A DNA stretch of 64,000 nt, taken from Bathynomus jamesi. Taxonomy: Eukaryota > Arthropoda > Malacostraca > Isopoda > Cirolanidae. Under the pieces are notes generated by a model, which saw nothing but the letters and a program-made list of their open reading frames with translations, did no database searches and was not told where the DNA came from. The DNA lies in NCBI GenBank assembly GCA_023014485.1, contig JAJOZX010001728.1, forward strand, positions 354,001-418,000, read 5' to 3'. How positions within the stretch are numbered: position 1 is the first letter of the stretch; each line of letters starts with the position of its first letter. Shown in pieces: positions 45,954-56,865 of the stretch. Made by a program: the position numbers and the translations under genes.

Positions 45954-46607
45954 TATATATATATATATTTTTTTTTTTTTCAATAAAGGTACATAATTAT
46001 AACTATATATGTATAAAGGGTACTTACCGCAGTTGAGATTACAATGCATTGCAATTTTTCATTACTCATAGTGTAGCTTTATTTTTCTATCTTTTTTAGC
46101 AAAATGTTCAATTGTTCAGACGAAAGACTAAGTGATTTGTATATTCTCGCAAACACCCCCACCCCTAATCCATCCCCTTGTGACGTCATACACCATTCGC
46201 CTATCAACCTTCTTCCTTTATCCCAACCCCCAAATCGTAGTTTCTCATATTTCTTCATACGGGATGGCTTCATAATGAGCGTATGCGTGCAAAATGTATC
46301 GTTTAGTGGGAAAGTTCCGCGCGCTGACTATATGTACATTTACTCCGTGTTAAAACTGGCATATATCAAATCCGCTACACTAGTTGAATTTATATTATAC
46401 ATTCAAGGTAGGCAGGGCGTTTTAAGTTGTAATAGCTAGTATGAAAAAAGAAATCGTATGATATTGGATTAAGAGGGCGCGATCGACAGATTTTGTCTAA
46501 TTGCGCTAATTTATATTGATATATTTATGTTTCTAAAGTTTGGCAAAATTAATGGTCAAGCAAAGCCTACCCTGCCTACCCTATAAAAACGCCTCTGAAT
46601 TTATATA
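45954..46607. other. Unannotated DNA with a solo hAT-like end
   Basis: No gene is recognised. Minus-strand CAGAGGCGTTTTTATAGGGT near 46597, with GGGTAGGCAGGGTAGGC inside it, resembles a ZMYM-type hAT terminus. No matching partner end was found. Confidence 0.45.
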
Positions 46608-47083
46608 TAGTAACCCCTCGCTAATTTGACAGATTTGGAGTTCTATTCTTGTCGAAATACTGAGAAAGTACGAATTACTACGAATTTGAATTTTTTAACC
46701 CAATTCGACTTGTCTCTGATGCTAATTCGAACTTTGTACAAACCCATTCCCCCCCCCCCCCTTTCGACCTGTCTCTCATGTTAATTCACACTAGAACTCA
46801 ATATTTTTGTATGCATACAGCAGTACTTTATCTAAATACACGTACGAAATGTATTAATACAGAAATCATAAATCTATGCTATCAAGCATAAGTTGATGCT
46901 TGATAGCGTGGCTAAGTATCGCGCGCAATTCGACTCACGCGTGAATTTTATTCGAATTGTTTCATACATTTTACGAAATGTTTTCATAGAATTCGAATTC
47001 TCAAAAATATTAATTCGACTAACACTTAGTCGAATTAAAGCGAAATTCGAATTAGCGGTTGTCGAATTAGCGAGGGGTTACTG
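46608..47083. mobile_element. pogo/Tigger-type MITE, 476 bp
   Basis: Inverted ends YAGTAACCCCTCGCTAATT with TA on both flanks. Near the ends are GAATTAGCGG and TTCGAATT strings. A poly-C run lies near 46750. There is no transposase. Confidence 0.75.
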
Positions 47084-47218
47084 TATAATATAAATGAGGT
47101 CAGTGCATGCTAGTGGATTTACATATTTTTTAATTAAACATTAATAATAAGACATAATTTTAAGGTTATTTGAGAAGAGAAAAAAATAGCTGTTCTTTTT
47201 TGTCTTAAATTGATGATA

Positions 47219-47577
47219 TCAAAAAATCAGAAGAAGAAAAGCGGCTCCAGTAGCTAGAATTGAAGTTAATCCAAAGAGGCATTTTTTGGTGAGAAAAGAA
47301 TATTTTCCCATTTTTCTTGAAGTGCCACTACGAAAGGCACTAGCAGCCTTTAGAAGAGCTTGGCATCGTTCATCTAATTCTTTAGTAGCTTCTTGTTAAT
47401 GATCTTTCAGCACGCTCACGTACTGTAAAGAGGACACTCTCACATAATTAGGACTTGCTGTATAATGTCTGTCATGTCAGTATAAATTCCACGGTTCACG
47501 GCATCCAGATCGCGTTGACAGTCCGAAACTCCCAAAATTGAGGAACTACTCGGAAGGATCTGAATCACCTCGGACAT
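47219..47577 (-). pseudogene. Possible small protein relic with a C-terminal hydrophobic helix
   Basis: From a Met at 47577 the frame reads MSEVIQILPSSSSILG, VSDCQRDLDAVNRGIYTDM and TDIIQQVLIM before a stop. A shifted frame then gives QEATKELDERCQALLKAASA, FRSGTSRKMGKYSFL and a terminal hydrophobic stretch KCLFGLTSILATGAAFLLLI. A short soluble domain with a tail anchor would explain this, but I do not recognise the family. It needs one frameshift and one stop to be ignored, so it may be chance. Confidence 0.3.
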
Positions 47578-47939
47578 ATTTGTTTTATAAGTCTGCGATG
47601 TAGCAAGAATAATAAGGAAGGATTTTCACAATAAGGATCTCGTTATGAAAATAACAAAGTAGAATCTATAATTCTCACCGATTTTATTTCTAGAGTTTTC
47701 TGTCATAGAAGTTCACTGTTAGTTCAGTCGTCATATGATAACGTGTTACACGCCTTTGTACAAGTTTTTATCTTAAAAAGATATAAATTTTTATGTCATA
47801 TGTCCTATTAGAGGAAGTTTGGCATTAATATTTGGTACCATACCAACTGACAACCATAAAAATTGTTACTCTGCATATAGGCTATATATTTAATAATTAA
47901 TAATAATAATAAAATAATAATAATAATAATATAATAATT
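47578..47939. other. Unannotated DNA
   Basis: AT-rich with (TAA)n near 47891-47935; no gene seen. Confidence 0.55.
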
Positions 47940-48390
47940 TATACTATAAAAAGCCAGTCCTGTCCGTCTGTAGACAACATGTATTTACTAATAAGCAATT
48001 CTGAACATAGAAATAAATGCGCTTTGCTTTGTTTCAACTTTTTATAGTGTAGCGTGTTAAGATTTTCATTGCTGCGTTCTTTTCTATAGTTTTATTTACC
48101 GAATAATTGAACCTCCCTCCCCCCCAATTACTGAGGGTTCATTTATTCGGTCAATAAAACTATAGAAAAGAACGCAGCAATGAAAATCTTAAGCTTCACA
48201 TCCGAACTCATTGTATTAAGATTTGTGAAGCTTAAGATTTTCATTGCTGCGTTCTTTTCTATAGTTTTATTGACCGAATAATTGACTCCCCAGTAATTGG
48301 GGGGGGCCGCAGGCTCCCCAATTACTGAGACCGAAGGCCCCAGCACCGCAGGTCTAGCTAAATGGGCCCGTAGGACCCACTTTGACTAGT
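47940..48390 (+). mobile_element. Helitron-like non-autonomous element (tentative)
   Basis: The left text TATACTATAAAAAGCCAG resembles Helitron 5' ends. The right end has a hairpin (TGGGCC, loop CGTA, GGACCCA with one bulge) followed by CTTTGACTAG and a T, as expected for a CTRR terminus. Between them a module with AAGATTTTCATTGCTGCGTT appears three times: plus near 48060, minus near 48170, plus near 48235. No helicase is encoded. Confidence 0.45.
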
Positions 48391-49161
48391 AACAATAATA
48401 ATTAATTATAGTTTTTTATCCAAGGTAAACAGTTAATATATTTACTATTAATAAGTTAGTAGCAAAGATTAAATATTTTTGTTTTCAATAACAACATTTA
48501 GAATTTTTCATATGTTTACAAACAAAAATAAACTTCGGCTAATTTCGACCAATACACACAGTGCCAGTCAAACATTTTAACAAGTAAACGTTCTGACTGT
48601 TTTGCATTAATATTGAAGATGTTTGGCTGCGATGCACTAATTCGAGTAGTAAAATCATACGATGTTGTAGCACCTCAAAAAAACAGCTCACCCACTTGCC
48701 TGCTTTGTTAATAGAATAAATAAGTATTTTGTAGAAATACATAATTTCCTAATGAACAAAAACTAAAAAAAATATTACATGGCATGGATTAGGTGAGTTT
48801 AAGTTCCGTTTCTGCCGTCCCTAATTCTTTTTTTTTTCTCTTCCTTTTCTTGGGTGGCTGGGTGCGTGTGAAGGGTGAGGGCATGGTGTGGAAAATCCGA
48901 TTTTTTTTCTCACTTCCTGTTTCAACCCCTTTCCTGTAGAAGCATTTCATTACCTTGCCAGCGTGATGGCTTTGCCCGTACATGGGTGTAGACATGGAGA
49001 GTTTGCTTAATCCTTTTGGAGCTAGCCTAGAGTGAGCCATGGGGTCTTCGTTGGCCCGATACCGAGGTAAATAGAGTTATAAATATTTTGTATAAAATCC
49101 AAAAACCTGTTCGAGGTTTTAGCGACAACACCGAGTAATTGATATACAATTAGCGCAAATA
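48391..49161. other. Unannotated DNA
   Basis: No recognisable gene or element; a T-rich and C/T-rich stretch lies near 48820-48920. Confidence 0.5.
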
Positions 49162-49471
49162 CAGGGTGTTTTAGGAGGAAAGGTCAATACTTCGGGAGGT
49201 GATAGTATCGGTCATTGTGAGAAAAAAAGTTCATATGAACATGTGTCTAATTCTGAATGGTTACGGAGATAGAGCTGTTTGAATGTGATGCGCGCGCAGC
49301 TCTTCCTCCCCCTTCCCTCCCCTATAACCTTGAACCATGTAAGCTGTCATGTAAGCATGTAACATAAGCCAATCGACAGCTGACTGTTGTGAGTGACATT
49401 GTTTGGTGTTTGAAGCAGTGTTAAGAATGCCATACACCTTCACACATGCCGAATATGCAGATATGGTGTAT

Positions 49472-52400
49472 TAGGGTGTGTCGAATTTTTCAACTTTCAA
49501 ATTCCAAATATGAGGGGTGCTAAAAAGTTGCAGCATGACTTAGGAATTCTAAAGATATTTTTGTTAATTTAATATAATTTAGTTTTGCTTGGTAAGAAGC
49601 TACATAAAAATAGTGACTTTTTTTACTTTTTTGTGGAATTATATAATAATTATTATATTAATAATTATATATGCTGTATATATATGCACTGCTGTTTTTG
49701 CTTATTTCACAGGTTGAAACATATTCATCAGTGTGCTGAAGATTACTTGTCCGTCAGTGCTACCATCCTAACCAGTGGGAATTGACCTACAATGGCTTCT
49801 AAAAGGAGGACAAGACTGGGGACATTCACACATATGAGCAACCTAATTGGAACTGGTAGAGAGTTGTTGCCCTCTGAACTCCCAACTCTGCGAGACGTTC
49901 TGAAATATGGGCTACTGCTAAGAGAACAAAGTGGTGAGGATGTGAGAAACTACCCAGCAGCCAGTCTTGCAAAGGACATTTACCCTAAAGTGCTTGAAAA
50001 GTGGGAACGAGCAAACAGTTCTTTTGTAGCCCCCGTTGTAAATTCACGAGTCACAATCTTAAACAAGATCCAAGAGAGCTGGGAGCAGGCCAAAAACATA
50101 TCTCTTGGGAGAGGAAAGCTACATGTCAAAGAGGCTTTCATTGCAAAAACTTGACAAGCTTTTTGACATCCTCAGTTGCAAGTGTAAAATTGTTCTCTGC
50201 TCTGAATTTGGCTGCCTTGCAGATGCTGGTTGCAAAAACGAAACTCACATTAACTGTACATGCCCTAGGGAGATGAAGATCCCTGTGAAGGAACTTGCTT
50301 TCATTAAAGGTCAGAGAGACAAGTCTGGTTCTATTGGACCACATCAGATTGGCTTGCCAGATCAACCTGAGCACAACAGACAAGTCAAAAAGCAGAAGCG
50401 GCAAGAAGACGAAAGAAGAAGGCTTGCTGAATATAAGCAGACAAGTAAGCAGGATGTTTCAATGCCATCAAATGAAATAATTTTCTCTGATGATGAAAAT
50501 GAAGAACAAATAGCTGATGCTCAAGATGGAAAGGATGGAAGTTATGAAGTGACATTAGAAATACCAAGCACGTCTTCAACTTCCAATAAAAAGCCAGAGT
50601 ACAACACATTAGAAATACCTAATGTTGCTATGCATAGCATCAGATATGGTGTTGGCCTGCGTGCCACAGCTGCCATCACCACTGCTGCCTTTATGGATGC
50701 TGGCTTGATCACTGAAGAAGACAAGAGACTTGTAGTTGATCACAATAAAGTCAAGAGGGCCCAAGAAAAAGTTATGAGATCCCTGGATCAGGAATTTGAT
50801 GATCTTTGTAAGAAGGGTGAAATTGACTGCATCTTCTTTGACGGCCGTCAAGATACAACTAAAGTTATGCTGAAAGCAGACAATTCAGATCGTCAGTTCC
50901 CCAGCATCATCAAAGAAGAGCATTATTCTGTGTGCAGTGAGCCAGGTGGAAGATATCTCTACCACTTCACTCCTGAGAAAGGCTCAACGAGAAAAAAACC
51001 TGCTGAAGTTATTGCTGATAATCTTGTAGATTTCATGAAGAAGAAGGGCATTGATAAAAGCCTGCAGGCCATTGGAGGTGATTCTACAAATGTTAACACT
51101 GGCTGGGAGGGTGGTTCCATGCATTGGGTAGAGGTCAAGCTTTGCCGTAAGCTGATCTGGTTGGTTTGTGCCCTCCACACTAACGAGTTACCCCTGCGAC
51201 ACTTGATCACAGCACTGGATGGGAAGACCTTGTCTAACAACAAGTGGACAGGTAACATTGGCAAGATGCTAGACACTGCAACCGAACTTGAAATTGATCC
51301 TTCATTCACCAAACTCTCAATTGGAGAGCCTCTTACTTCACTGAGTGACAATGTCGTAAAGGATCTCTCTACTGATCAAGCGTACGGGTATAGGATCACA
51401 CAGGCCATAAGGACAGGAGAACTTCCCACAGATCTGGCCCTTCTTGAAATTGGTCCAGTGAGCCATTCAAGGTGGTTGACAACAGCAAACAGGCTTTGTC
51501 GCATATGGGTTTCAAATGGCCTTAAAGGCAAAACCCTCAACAACTTAAGACTGATAGTGGAATACATTGTTGGTGTGTACTACCCCTGTTGGTTCAACAT
51601 CAAAGTAAAACACTCTTGGGTGGAAGGCCCACGCCACATCTTGTTTCAGCTGCGGCTAGTTAGGCTGCAAAAGAAGGCTGTAGTGGATGCTGTTTTGCCA
51701 ACCATCAAGCGCTCAGCATGGTATGCATTCAGCGAAATGATAATCCAGACACTCTTGTGCTCAGATGACAGTGAGGAGAGGAGAGCTGGTGTCCAAAAGA
51801 TTGTTGACATGAGGGGTGGAGATGATGACACACTTGGAGATCTTTCTGTACGTCCCAGGAAGACACCTTCCATCAACCCCAGTGCTTCTTCCGTGTTGGA
51901 GCTGACAGACTGGTCTGACGGGGTATTTGAACCTCCTTTGACATGTAAACTGACTACAGCGGAAGTAAAGAAGTTCTTTGACAAGCCTATGCAAGTTCCA
52001 CAGTGGCCCTGTCATGCTCAGTCAATAGAGAGGTGTGTGAAACAAGTCACAGAGGCAGCAGGCAGGGTGTATACACATGAGAAACGTGAGGGCTATATCA
52101 GAGGCCAAGAAGCAAGTCGGCGGCTGATGTCCAAGAACGAATCAAAGCAAGACTTGATGAAACTTGTTGTTTAAATATTTTTTTTTACTGATGTCATTAC
52201 TTTCTAATGTTGTTTTATGATTACAAGGATATGTTTTATGATTACTAGGATATGTTTTATGCAGAGAAACTAAAATTTTTATAGCATTACCTGACATTTT
52301 GAGAAGCTAAAATTAATAAATGTTGTTTTCCGAGAGCAATTTATGTGCTTTTTAATCAAACGTAGATTTACTAAGCTAAGTGTTGAGCAATCACAAAAAT

Positions 52401-52503
52401 AATAGCAGATTTGAATTCTTCACATCCAAAAACATATTTTTAAAACCCCTCAGTGAAGGAATTGGCAAAAATTAATTTTCACCTCCCAAATTGACACACC
52501 CTA
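49472..52503 (+). mobile_element. Element C: 3.0-kb transposon with TAGGGTGTGTC ends
   Basis: Inverted ends are TAGGGTGTGTCGAATTTTT (left) and TAGGGTGTGTCAATTTGGG (right). A perfect duplication ATGGTGTAT flanks it (49463-49471 and 52504-52512). Removing the element and one copy restores the mariner codons for DMVYVYG, so the boundaries are well fixed. It is 9 bp if the ends are TAGGG/CCCTA and 7 bp if they are TTAGGG/CCCTAA. One gene, 49792-52174, fills most of it. Confidence 0.9.
49792..52174 (+). pseudogene. Element C protein, near-intact uncharacterised transposase candidate
   Basis: About 794 codons, interrupted only by one extra A in an A5 run near 50145-50149, where FIAK should join LDKLFDIL. 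Order: an N-terminal helical region; a Cys-rich segment (ILSCKCKIVLC, GCLADAGCKNE, INCTCPREMKIP) likely to bind zinc; an acidic linker (FSDDENEEQ); GRQDTTKV; LYHFTPEKGST; IGGDSTNVNTG; CALHTNELPLRHL; GPVSHSRWLTTANRL; and CHAQSIERCVKQVTEAAGRV. Asp in GRQD and GGDS and Glu in IER are candidate catalytic acids, as in hAT-like RNase H folds; this is inference. I know the LHTNELPLRHL type only as uncharacterised animal proteins. Confidence 0.75.
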
Positions 52504-53840
52504 ATGGTGTATGTCTACGGTTTTTGTGATGGAAGTACAACAGCTGCTGTTGCAGAATACCGTTGACGGTTTCCGAACCGCAGAATTCCGGATCGAAGAG
52601 TGTTTACCAGGGTTTTCAACACATTGCGTGAGATTGGTACACTTCCCAGCGCTCATGTTTCATCTGAACGTGAAGGTCAACAAGATGTGGATGAATTGGA
52701 AAACATTCTTCAGTTGGTAGAGCATAGTCCTACTACTAGCTCACGAAGAATTTCTACACGTCTCGGTGTACCACACACAAGAGTATGGCAAACATTACGT
52801 GAGGAAGGCTTGCAACCATATCATGTACAGCGCGTAAACACCTTCAACCAGGAGACGCTGCCATGCGACTGGAATTTTGTCATTGGGTAAATGCTAATCG
52901 CCGATTGCTTCCATTACTGTTCACCGATGAAGCTACTTTCACCCGTGACGGTATCAACAACACTCGTAACTCTCATCGGTGGTCAGACGAAAATCCAAAT
53001 GCCACTGTGGAAACAAATTTTCAACATCGCTTCTCTGCCAATGTGTGGTGCGGTATCATCGATGATCAGCTGATTGGCCCTGTTACTTTAGAGAATCGTC
53101 TTACAGGACAAAGTTACCTAGAATTTCTGCAAAATGAATTGCCAGGACTATTGGAGGATGTTCCTTTGGCTACACGCGCTGGTATGTACTTTCAGCATGA
53201 CGGAGCTCCTCCACATTCTACCCGTCTGGTGATGCAATACCTAAATCAAACTTTCCCTGGTCGATGGATCGGCCGCGGTGGTCCCATTCAATGGCCACCA
53301 AGGTCTCCAGACCTCTCTCCGTTAGATTATTGTTTGTCGGGGTGGATGAAAAGTCAAGTTTACAAAAGAAAGGTGGATACACGAGACGAATTGCTCGCGC
53401 GCATTTTGGATGCTGCTGCCCGCATAAAGGAACGTCAAGATCAACTCAGACGAACAACACGCGATCTTCGCACACGAGTTGCAAAGTGCATTGAGGTTGA
53501 CGGTGGGATTTTCGAAAACGTATTGTAAACTGTAACAAATTTGTCATTTCTGTATCTGATACCATTCAAAATGCCAATGTTTAAACATTAAATGTTAGAA
53601 ACAGTAATTGGTTTCTCTTTCTTGATTACCATTAACAATGCTTTTGTATTTGTAGATTCAAACAGCTCTATCTCCGTAACCATTCAGAATTAGACTCATG
53701 TTCATATGAACTTTCTTTCTCACAATGACCGATACTATCACCTCCCGAAGTATTGACCTTTCCTCCTGAAACACCCTGTATATTGTTAGTTTATACATAC
53801 AACCATGTTCTCTAGTGTACGAGTTCTGTGCGTGCAGAAC

Positions 53841-55376
53841 CAGTGGCGTGGTGGCCATATGGGCCAAACGGGTTTGGCCCGACCAGCAACGATTAGCCAA
53901 AGGGCGCCATAACAGAGGTTCAGAGGGCGCTGCACCAGGGGTCAGATTTTAAAACTTTTAAAATTTTTAAATTATAAATTATAAAACCAACAATAATAGT
54001 AATATGACTGCTACATATTACTAAAATTAGTAATACAAATTTTTAATCATAATACTTGGCTATGATTTAAAATTTATGGGACCTATAACCATTCATAAAC
54101 TACAGTATAACCATTCATATGTGAAACCTTGAATGAGATCATCATATCTCAAGAGTTTAGTCAGAAACAGCGTTCGGAAGCAGCTGGTCTACTTCACATT
54201 GTTCAGAGTCGAGCATATCTTGCAACAGCTTGCCTGTTTCATAAAATATTCATGATAACAGGCCCACTCAGTCGCTATCTACAGACAGTTAATGTGGATG
54301 TTGTCAGAGCACTTGATATGGTCTCAGCTTCGATGCAGCAGCTACAGAAGATTCGGGATGACCCAGCTACTGTTATTGCTGCTGTCGAAGAAATCGACGA
54401 TAAAGCACAGTGGCCAGTCATACTGCACGTAAAAAGAAGAGACAGATCAATGAGAATGATACTGAAATCACTGAAAATAGTCAGGCAAAATGGACACGTG
54501 AAACATTTTATACTGTTCTAGACAAAATTAACTCGGCAATAAACGATCGATTTTCTGCAAATCGAAGTGTACTAAAATCAACACAAAAATTTTGTCCAAC
54601 AAATTTCTCTAATATTGGTGCTCAAATTTCTACATTGGAGAATGAGATCGATGAATTTTGCAGTAATTACAGCATCAATAGTCACGAATGTGCCTTGGAG
54701 CTCTATAGCTTCAGTTCCGTATTCCCTTTATTATCGAACACAAAAAGATTTGCAGTGCCTAACACTGTACTCAATCATGATACGGGTCTTACTGAAGCCT
54801 ATCCAACTCTTTCAAAAGCATATGGCATATTAGTGGCAATTCCCGCTACATCAGCAACGGCTGAGAGATCCTTTTCAGCATTGAAGCGAATCAAAACGCG
54901 CATAAGGTATTCCATGTCGCAGGAGATGCTGCTGGGTACAATGCTGATGTCAGTCGAACGAAATATAGCAAAGAAACTAGACACAGACAGGCTAATTGTT
55001 CGATTTGGTCAATCACCTAAATTTCTCTCGAAAGCCCTAATTATGTAGTAGAGACGTTAAGTATTTATTTTCACATACATGACACACATGTGCTGTGCTT
55101 TCTATTGTTTTGAAACGTTTTGTGCTTTCTATTGTTGTAAGAAGTTTGTAAGAATAATATTTTCTGCATACAAACAACCTATATTTCTATAAATTTATTA
55201 ACCGAAAAAATCTAACAGTTTGGTCCTGTTTATGACGTTCAAAACGAAAAATGTAAACAAATACATCTCAGTCTCAAAACGGTCAAAAAATGAGAAAATT
55301 AAAAATTTCGAATCATTTCGAGAGGGCGCCAAAATGCTCTCGCCCTACCAGCTATGAGAGTCCCACCACGACACAG
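53841..55376 (+). mobile_element. hAT element remnant
   Basis: Left end CAGTGGCGTGGTGGCC and right end CTGTGTCGTGGTGGGA are imperfect inverted repeats, and the left end fits YARNG. Both subterminal regions contain AGGGCGCC-type text. A ZMYM-like hAT coding remnant lies at 54129-55048. No clear duplication is seen. Confidence 0.65.
54129..55048 (+). pseudogene. hAT transposase, C-terminal half (ZMYM1-like)
   Basis: Two overlapping frames read TGPLSRYLQTVNVDVVRALD, then after a shift near 54410 KWTRETFYTVLDKINSAIND, TLENEIDEFCSNYSI, and VAIPATSATAERSFSALKRI followed by KTRIRYSMSQEMLLGTMLMS. The Glu in AERSFS and the following block define the hAT dimerisation domain. The catalytic Asp blocks and zinc finger are absent, so this is an internally deleted relic. 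Confidence 0.85.
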
Positions 55377-55469
55377 TCAGCAGAATGTATAACGCACATC
55401 TCGCTCGATCGCGGTGCTGGTGTCCTTTTAGACTTAGTCTCCAAACAAGCTGCGACTTGTTTGTTGCTC

Positions 55470-55965
55470 TTCCCGTGCGCTGTTTAGTAGCCAATTTAAG
55501 AAATGCAGTATTAGCAATACCCTCGACGGTACTGAAGACGATCTACTGTGGGAGGAGGAAGAGGATGCGAGCGACCCCAATGACCCCTCTGAGGACGCGG
55601 TCGACTCCTCAAACACCAGTGACTCGGGCACGGATGCGAAAATTGTATAGACAGTAATTACAGTAAACCTTTCATTCAAAGAATGTCTGCTGCGCTGTGA
55701 TTACCTGATTAACCTAATATTGTCAATAGTGTAATGTTAAGTGAGTTCCGAATAGTCGTTTTATTTCGCGAACTAAGGAAGTATGGCTATAAGAGTTTCA
55801 TAAAAATACCTGTGTATTCTTCCACTGTTTGTTATACCTATTTATTACTGATATTTTTCGTGTTTTGCCTGCACGTATAGTGCGCCATCGTGCATAGTGC
55901 GCACCTCGATTTTAAAGATGGAAAAATGGTTAAATAAAGCGCATAATACGCGAGTAAATACGATA
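55470..55965 (+). pseudogene. pogo/Tigger transposase C-terminus and 3' end
   Basis: A frame ending at about 55650 reads SQFKKCSISNTLDGTEDDLL, then WEEEEDASDPNDPSEDAVDS and a stop. This kind of acidic tail (CSISN.LDGTED) is what I recall from pogo/Tigger-type proteins. Downstream, GCGCATAATACGCGAGTAAA near 55940 resembles the inside of a Tigger end. The catalytic part is missing. Recognition rests on short motifs. Confidence 0.5.
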
Positions 55966-56865
55966 TTTTCTTTCCTGTAAAATTTCCTTGGCTACTTTTC
56001 CAAGGTTAAGGTATTTTCTTCAATCTTTTTCCGTACCCGCCTCTGGCGGGGAGAGGGCCTTATGCTTTTCTATCCAGTTTTCTACAACTGCTAGAATAAT
56101 TATTAAAAATTGCACAAGTTTAATAACAAGAACTTCCTCAGGTAGGCCGAAAGGTTTTTGAAACTCTTTGTAATAGAAAATATTAAAGAAAGTCGAAAAA
56201 AAAATCAGACTCTTACGGTAAACTCAAATAATTATGATGACTTGTATTATACAATACGTAGCACTGCGTAATGACTGGGAAATCGAGTACGTGATTTTAA
56301 AACACAAATTATACACTAAATTCGCAAATATTTTTCTTAATAATTAATAATAACCATGATTTGGACTCATTCATAGCCCTTTAAACATATAAAAAGTGCA
56401 AATTCAAATTACTGGCGTTAGATGGTGCTGCATCACTACTAAATAGGCTCCTAGTATATGAATATTTATGAATATAAACATCATCCCTTGAGTAACTGTG
56501 TGTTTTGCAGAATTTGGGAATCTTTTCCGTTTAACAGGCTGTGAAAAAATTGTAAAACTTTGGGGGGGTGGGGCAGAATAATAAATTTATTAAGAAAAGT
56601 ACATTTTAAGGTGGAGAAACTTAATATTTCACCTTAATATTTGATAAAAACTGAGTGTTTTAATAATTAATTACTATTAGAAAATATATGCCGATATTTG
56701 GCTAAAAATGCGATAATTATCGAAAATATAACACAATATAGCAGAAAATAAAGTGACATATATTATAACCTGATAGACTATCCTAATTCTTTTAACTTTT
56801 ACAATTTATTGATTTATTGGGAGAAAATGAATTTGAAAAAATTGTATGATATATAACCTAACCTA
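55966..56865. other. Unannotated DNA
   Basis: No gene is recognised. AACCTAACC repeats lie directly before the LINE at about 56856-56872. Confidence 0.5.

Larger units (their letters stand above)
49427..53528 (+). pseudogene. Mariner DD41D transposase split by element C
   Basis: Exon-like parts are 49427-49471 (MPYTFTHAEYADMV) and 52504-53528. Continuing blocks are YGFCDGSTTAAVAEYR, then [36 protein letters not shown] (Asp 1), YFQHDGAPPHS (Asp 2) and WPPRSPDLSPLDYCLSGWM (Asp 3), with 41 residues between the last two. One frameshift lies near 52855. Apart from the insertion, the defects are one TGA and one shift. Confidence 0.88.
49162..53778 (+). mobile_element. DD41D mariner hosting element C
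   Basis: Inverted ends CAGGGTGTTTYAGGAGGAAA extend over about 120 bp, through AATTCTGAATGGTTACGGAG, and TA flanks both sides. The 4.6-kb length is due to a 3.0-kb insertion (49472-52503) in codons near the start of its transposase. Without it the mariner would be about 1.6 kb. Confidence 0.9.

Noticed and set aside
46104..46439. Plus-strand 111-codon frame after a TTTTTTAG acceptor-like site
   Set aside because: No family features, and it is adjacent to repeat ends; I cannot support it as an exon.
49792..50154. Programmed frameshift in element C
   Set aside because: The site reads C-AAAAA-C, not a standard X-XXY-YYZ heptamer, so a one-base insertion is the simpler explanation, although not excluded.
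50138..52015. Minus-strand frames inside element C
   Set aside because: They are shadows of the near-intact plus-strand gene with its consistent motifs.
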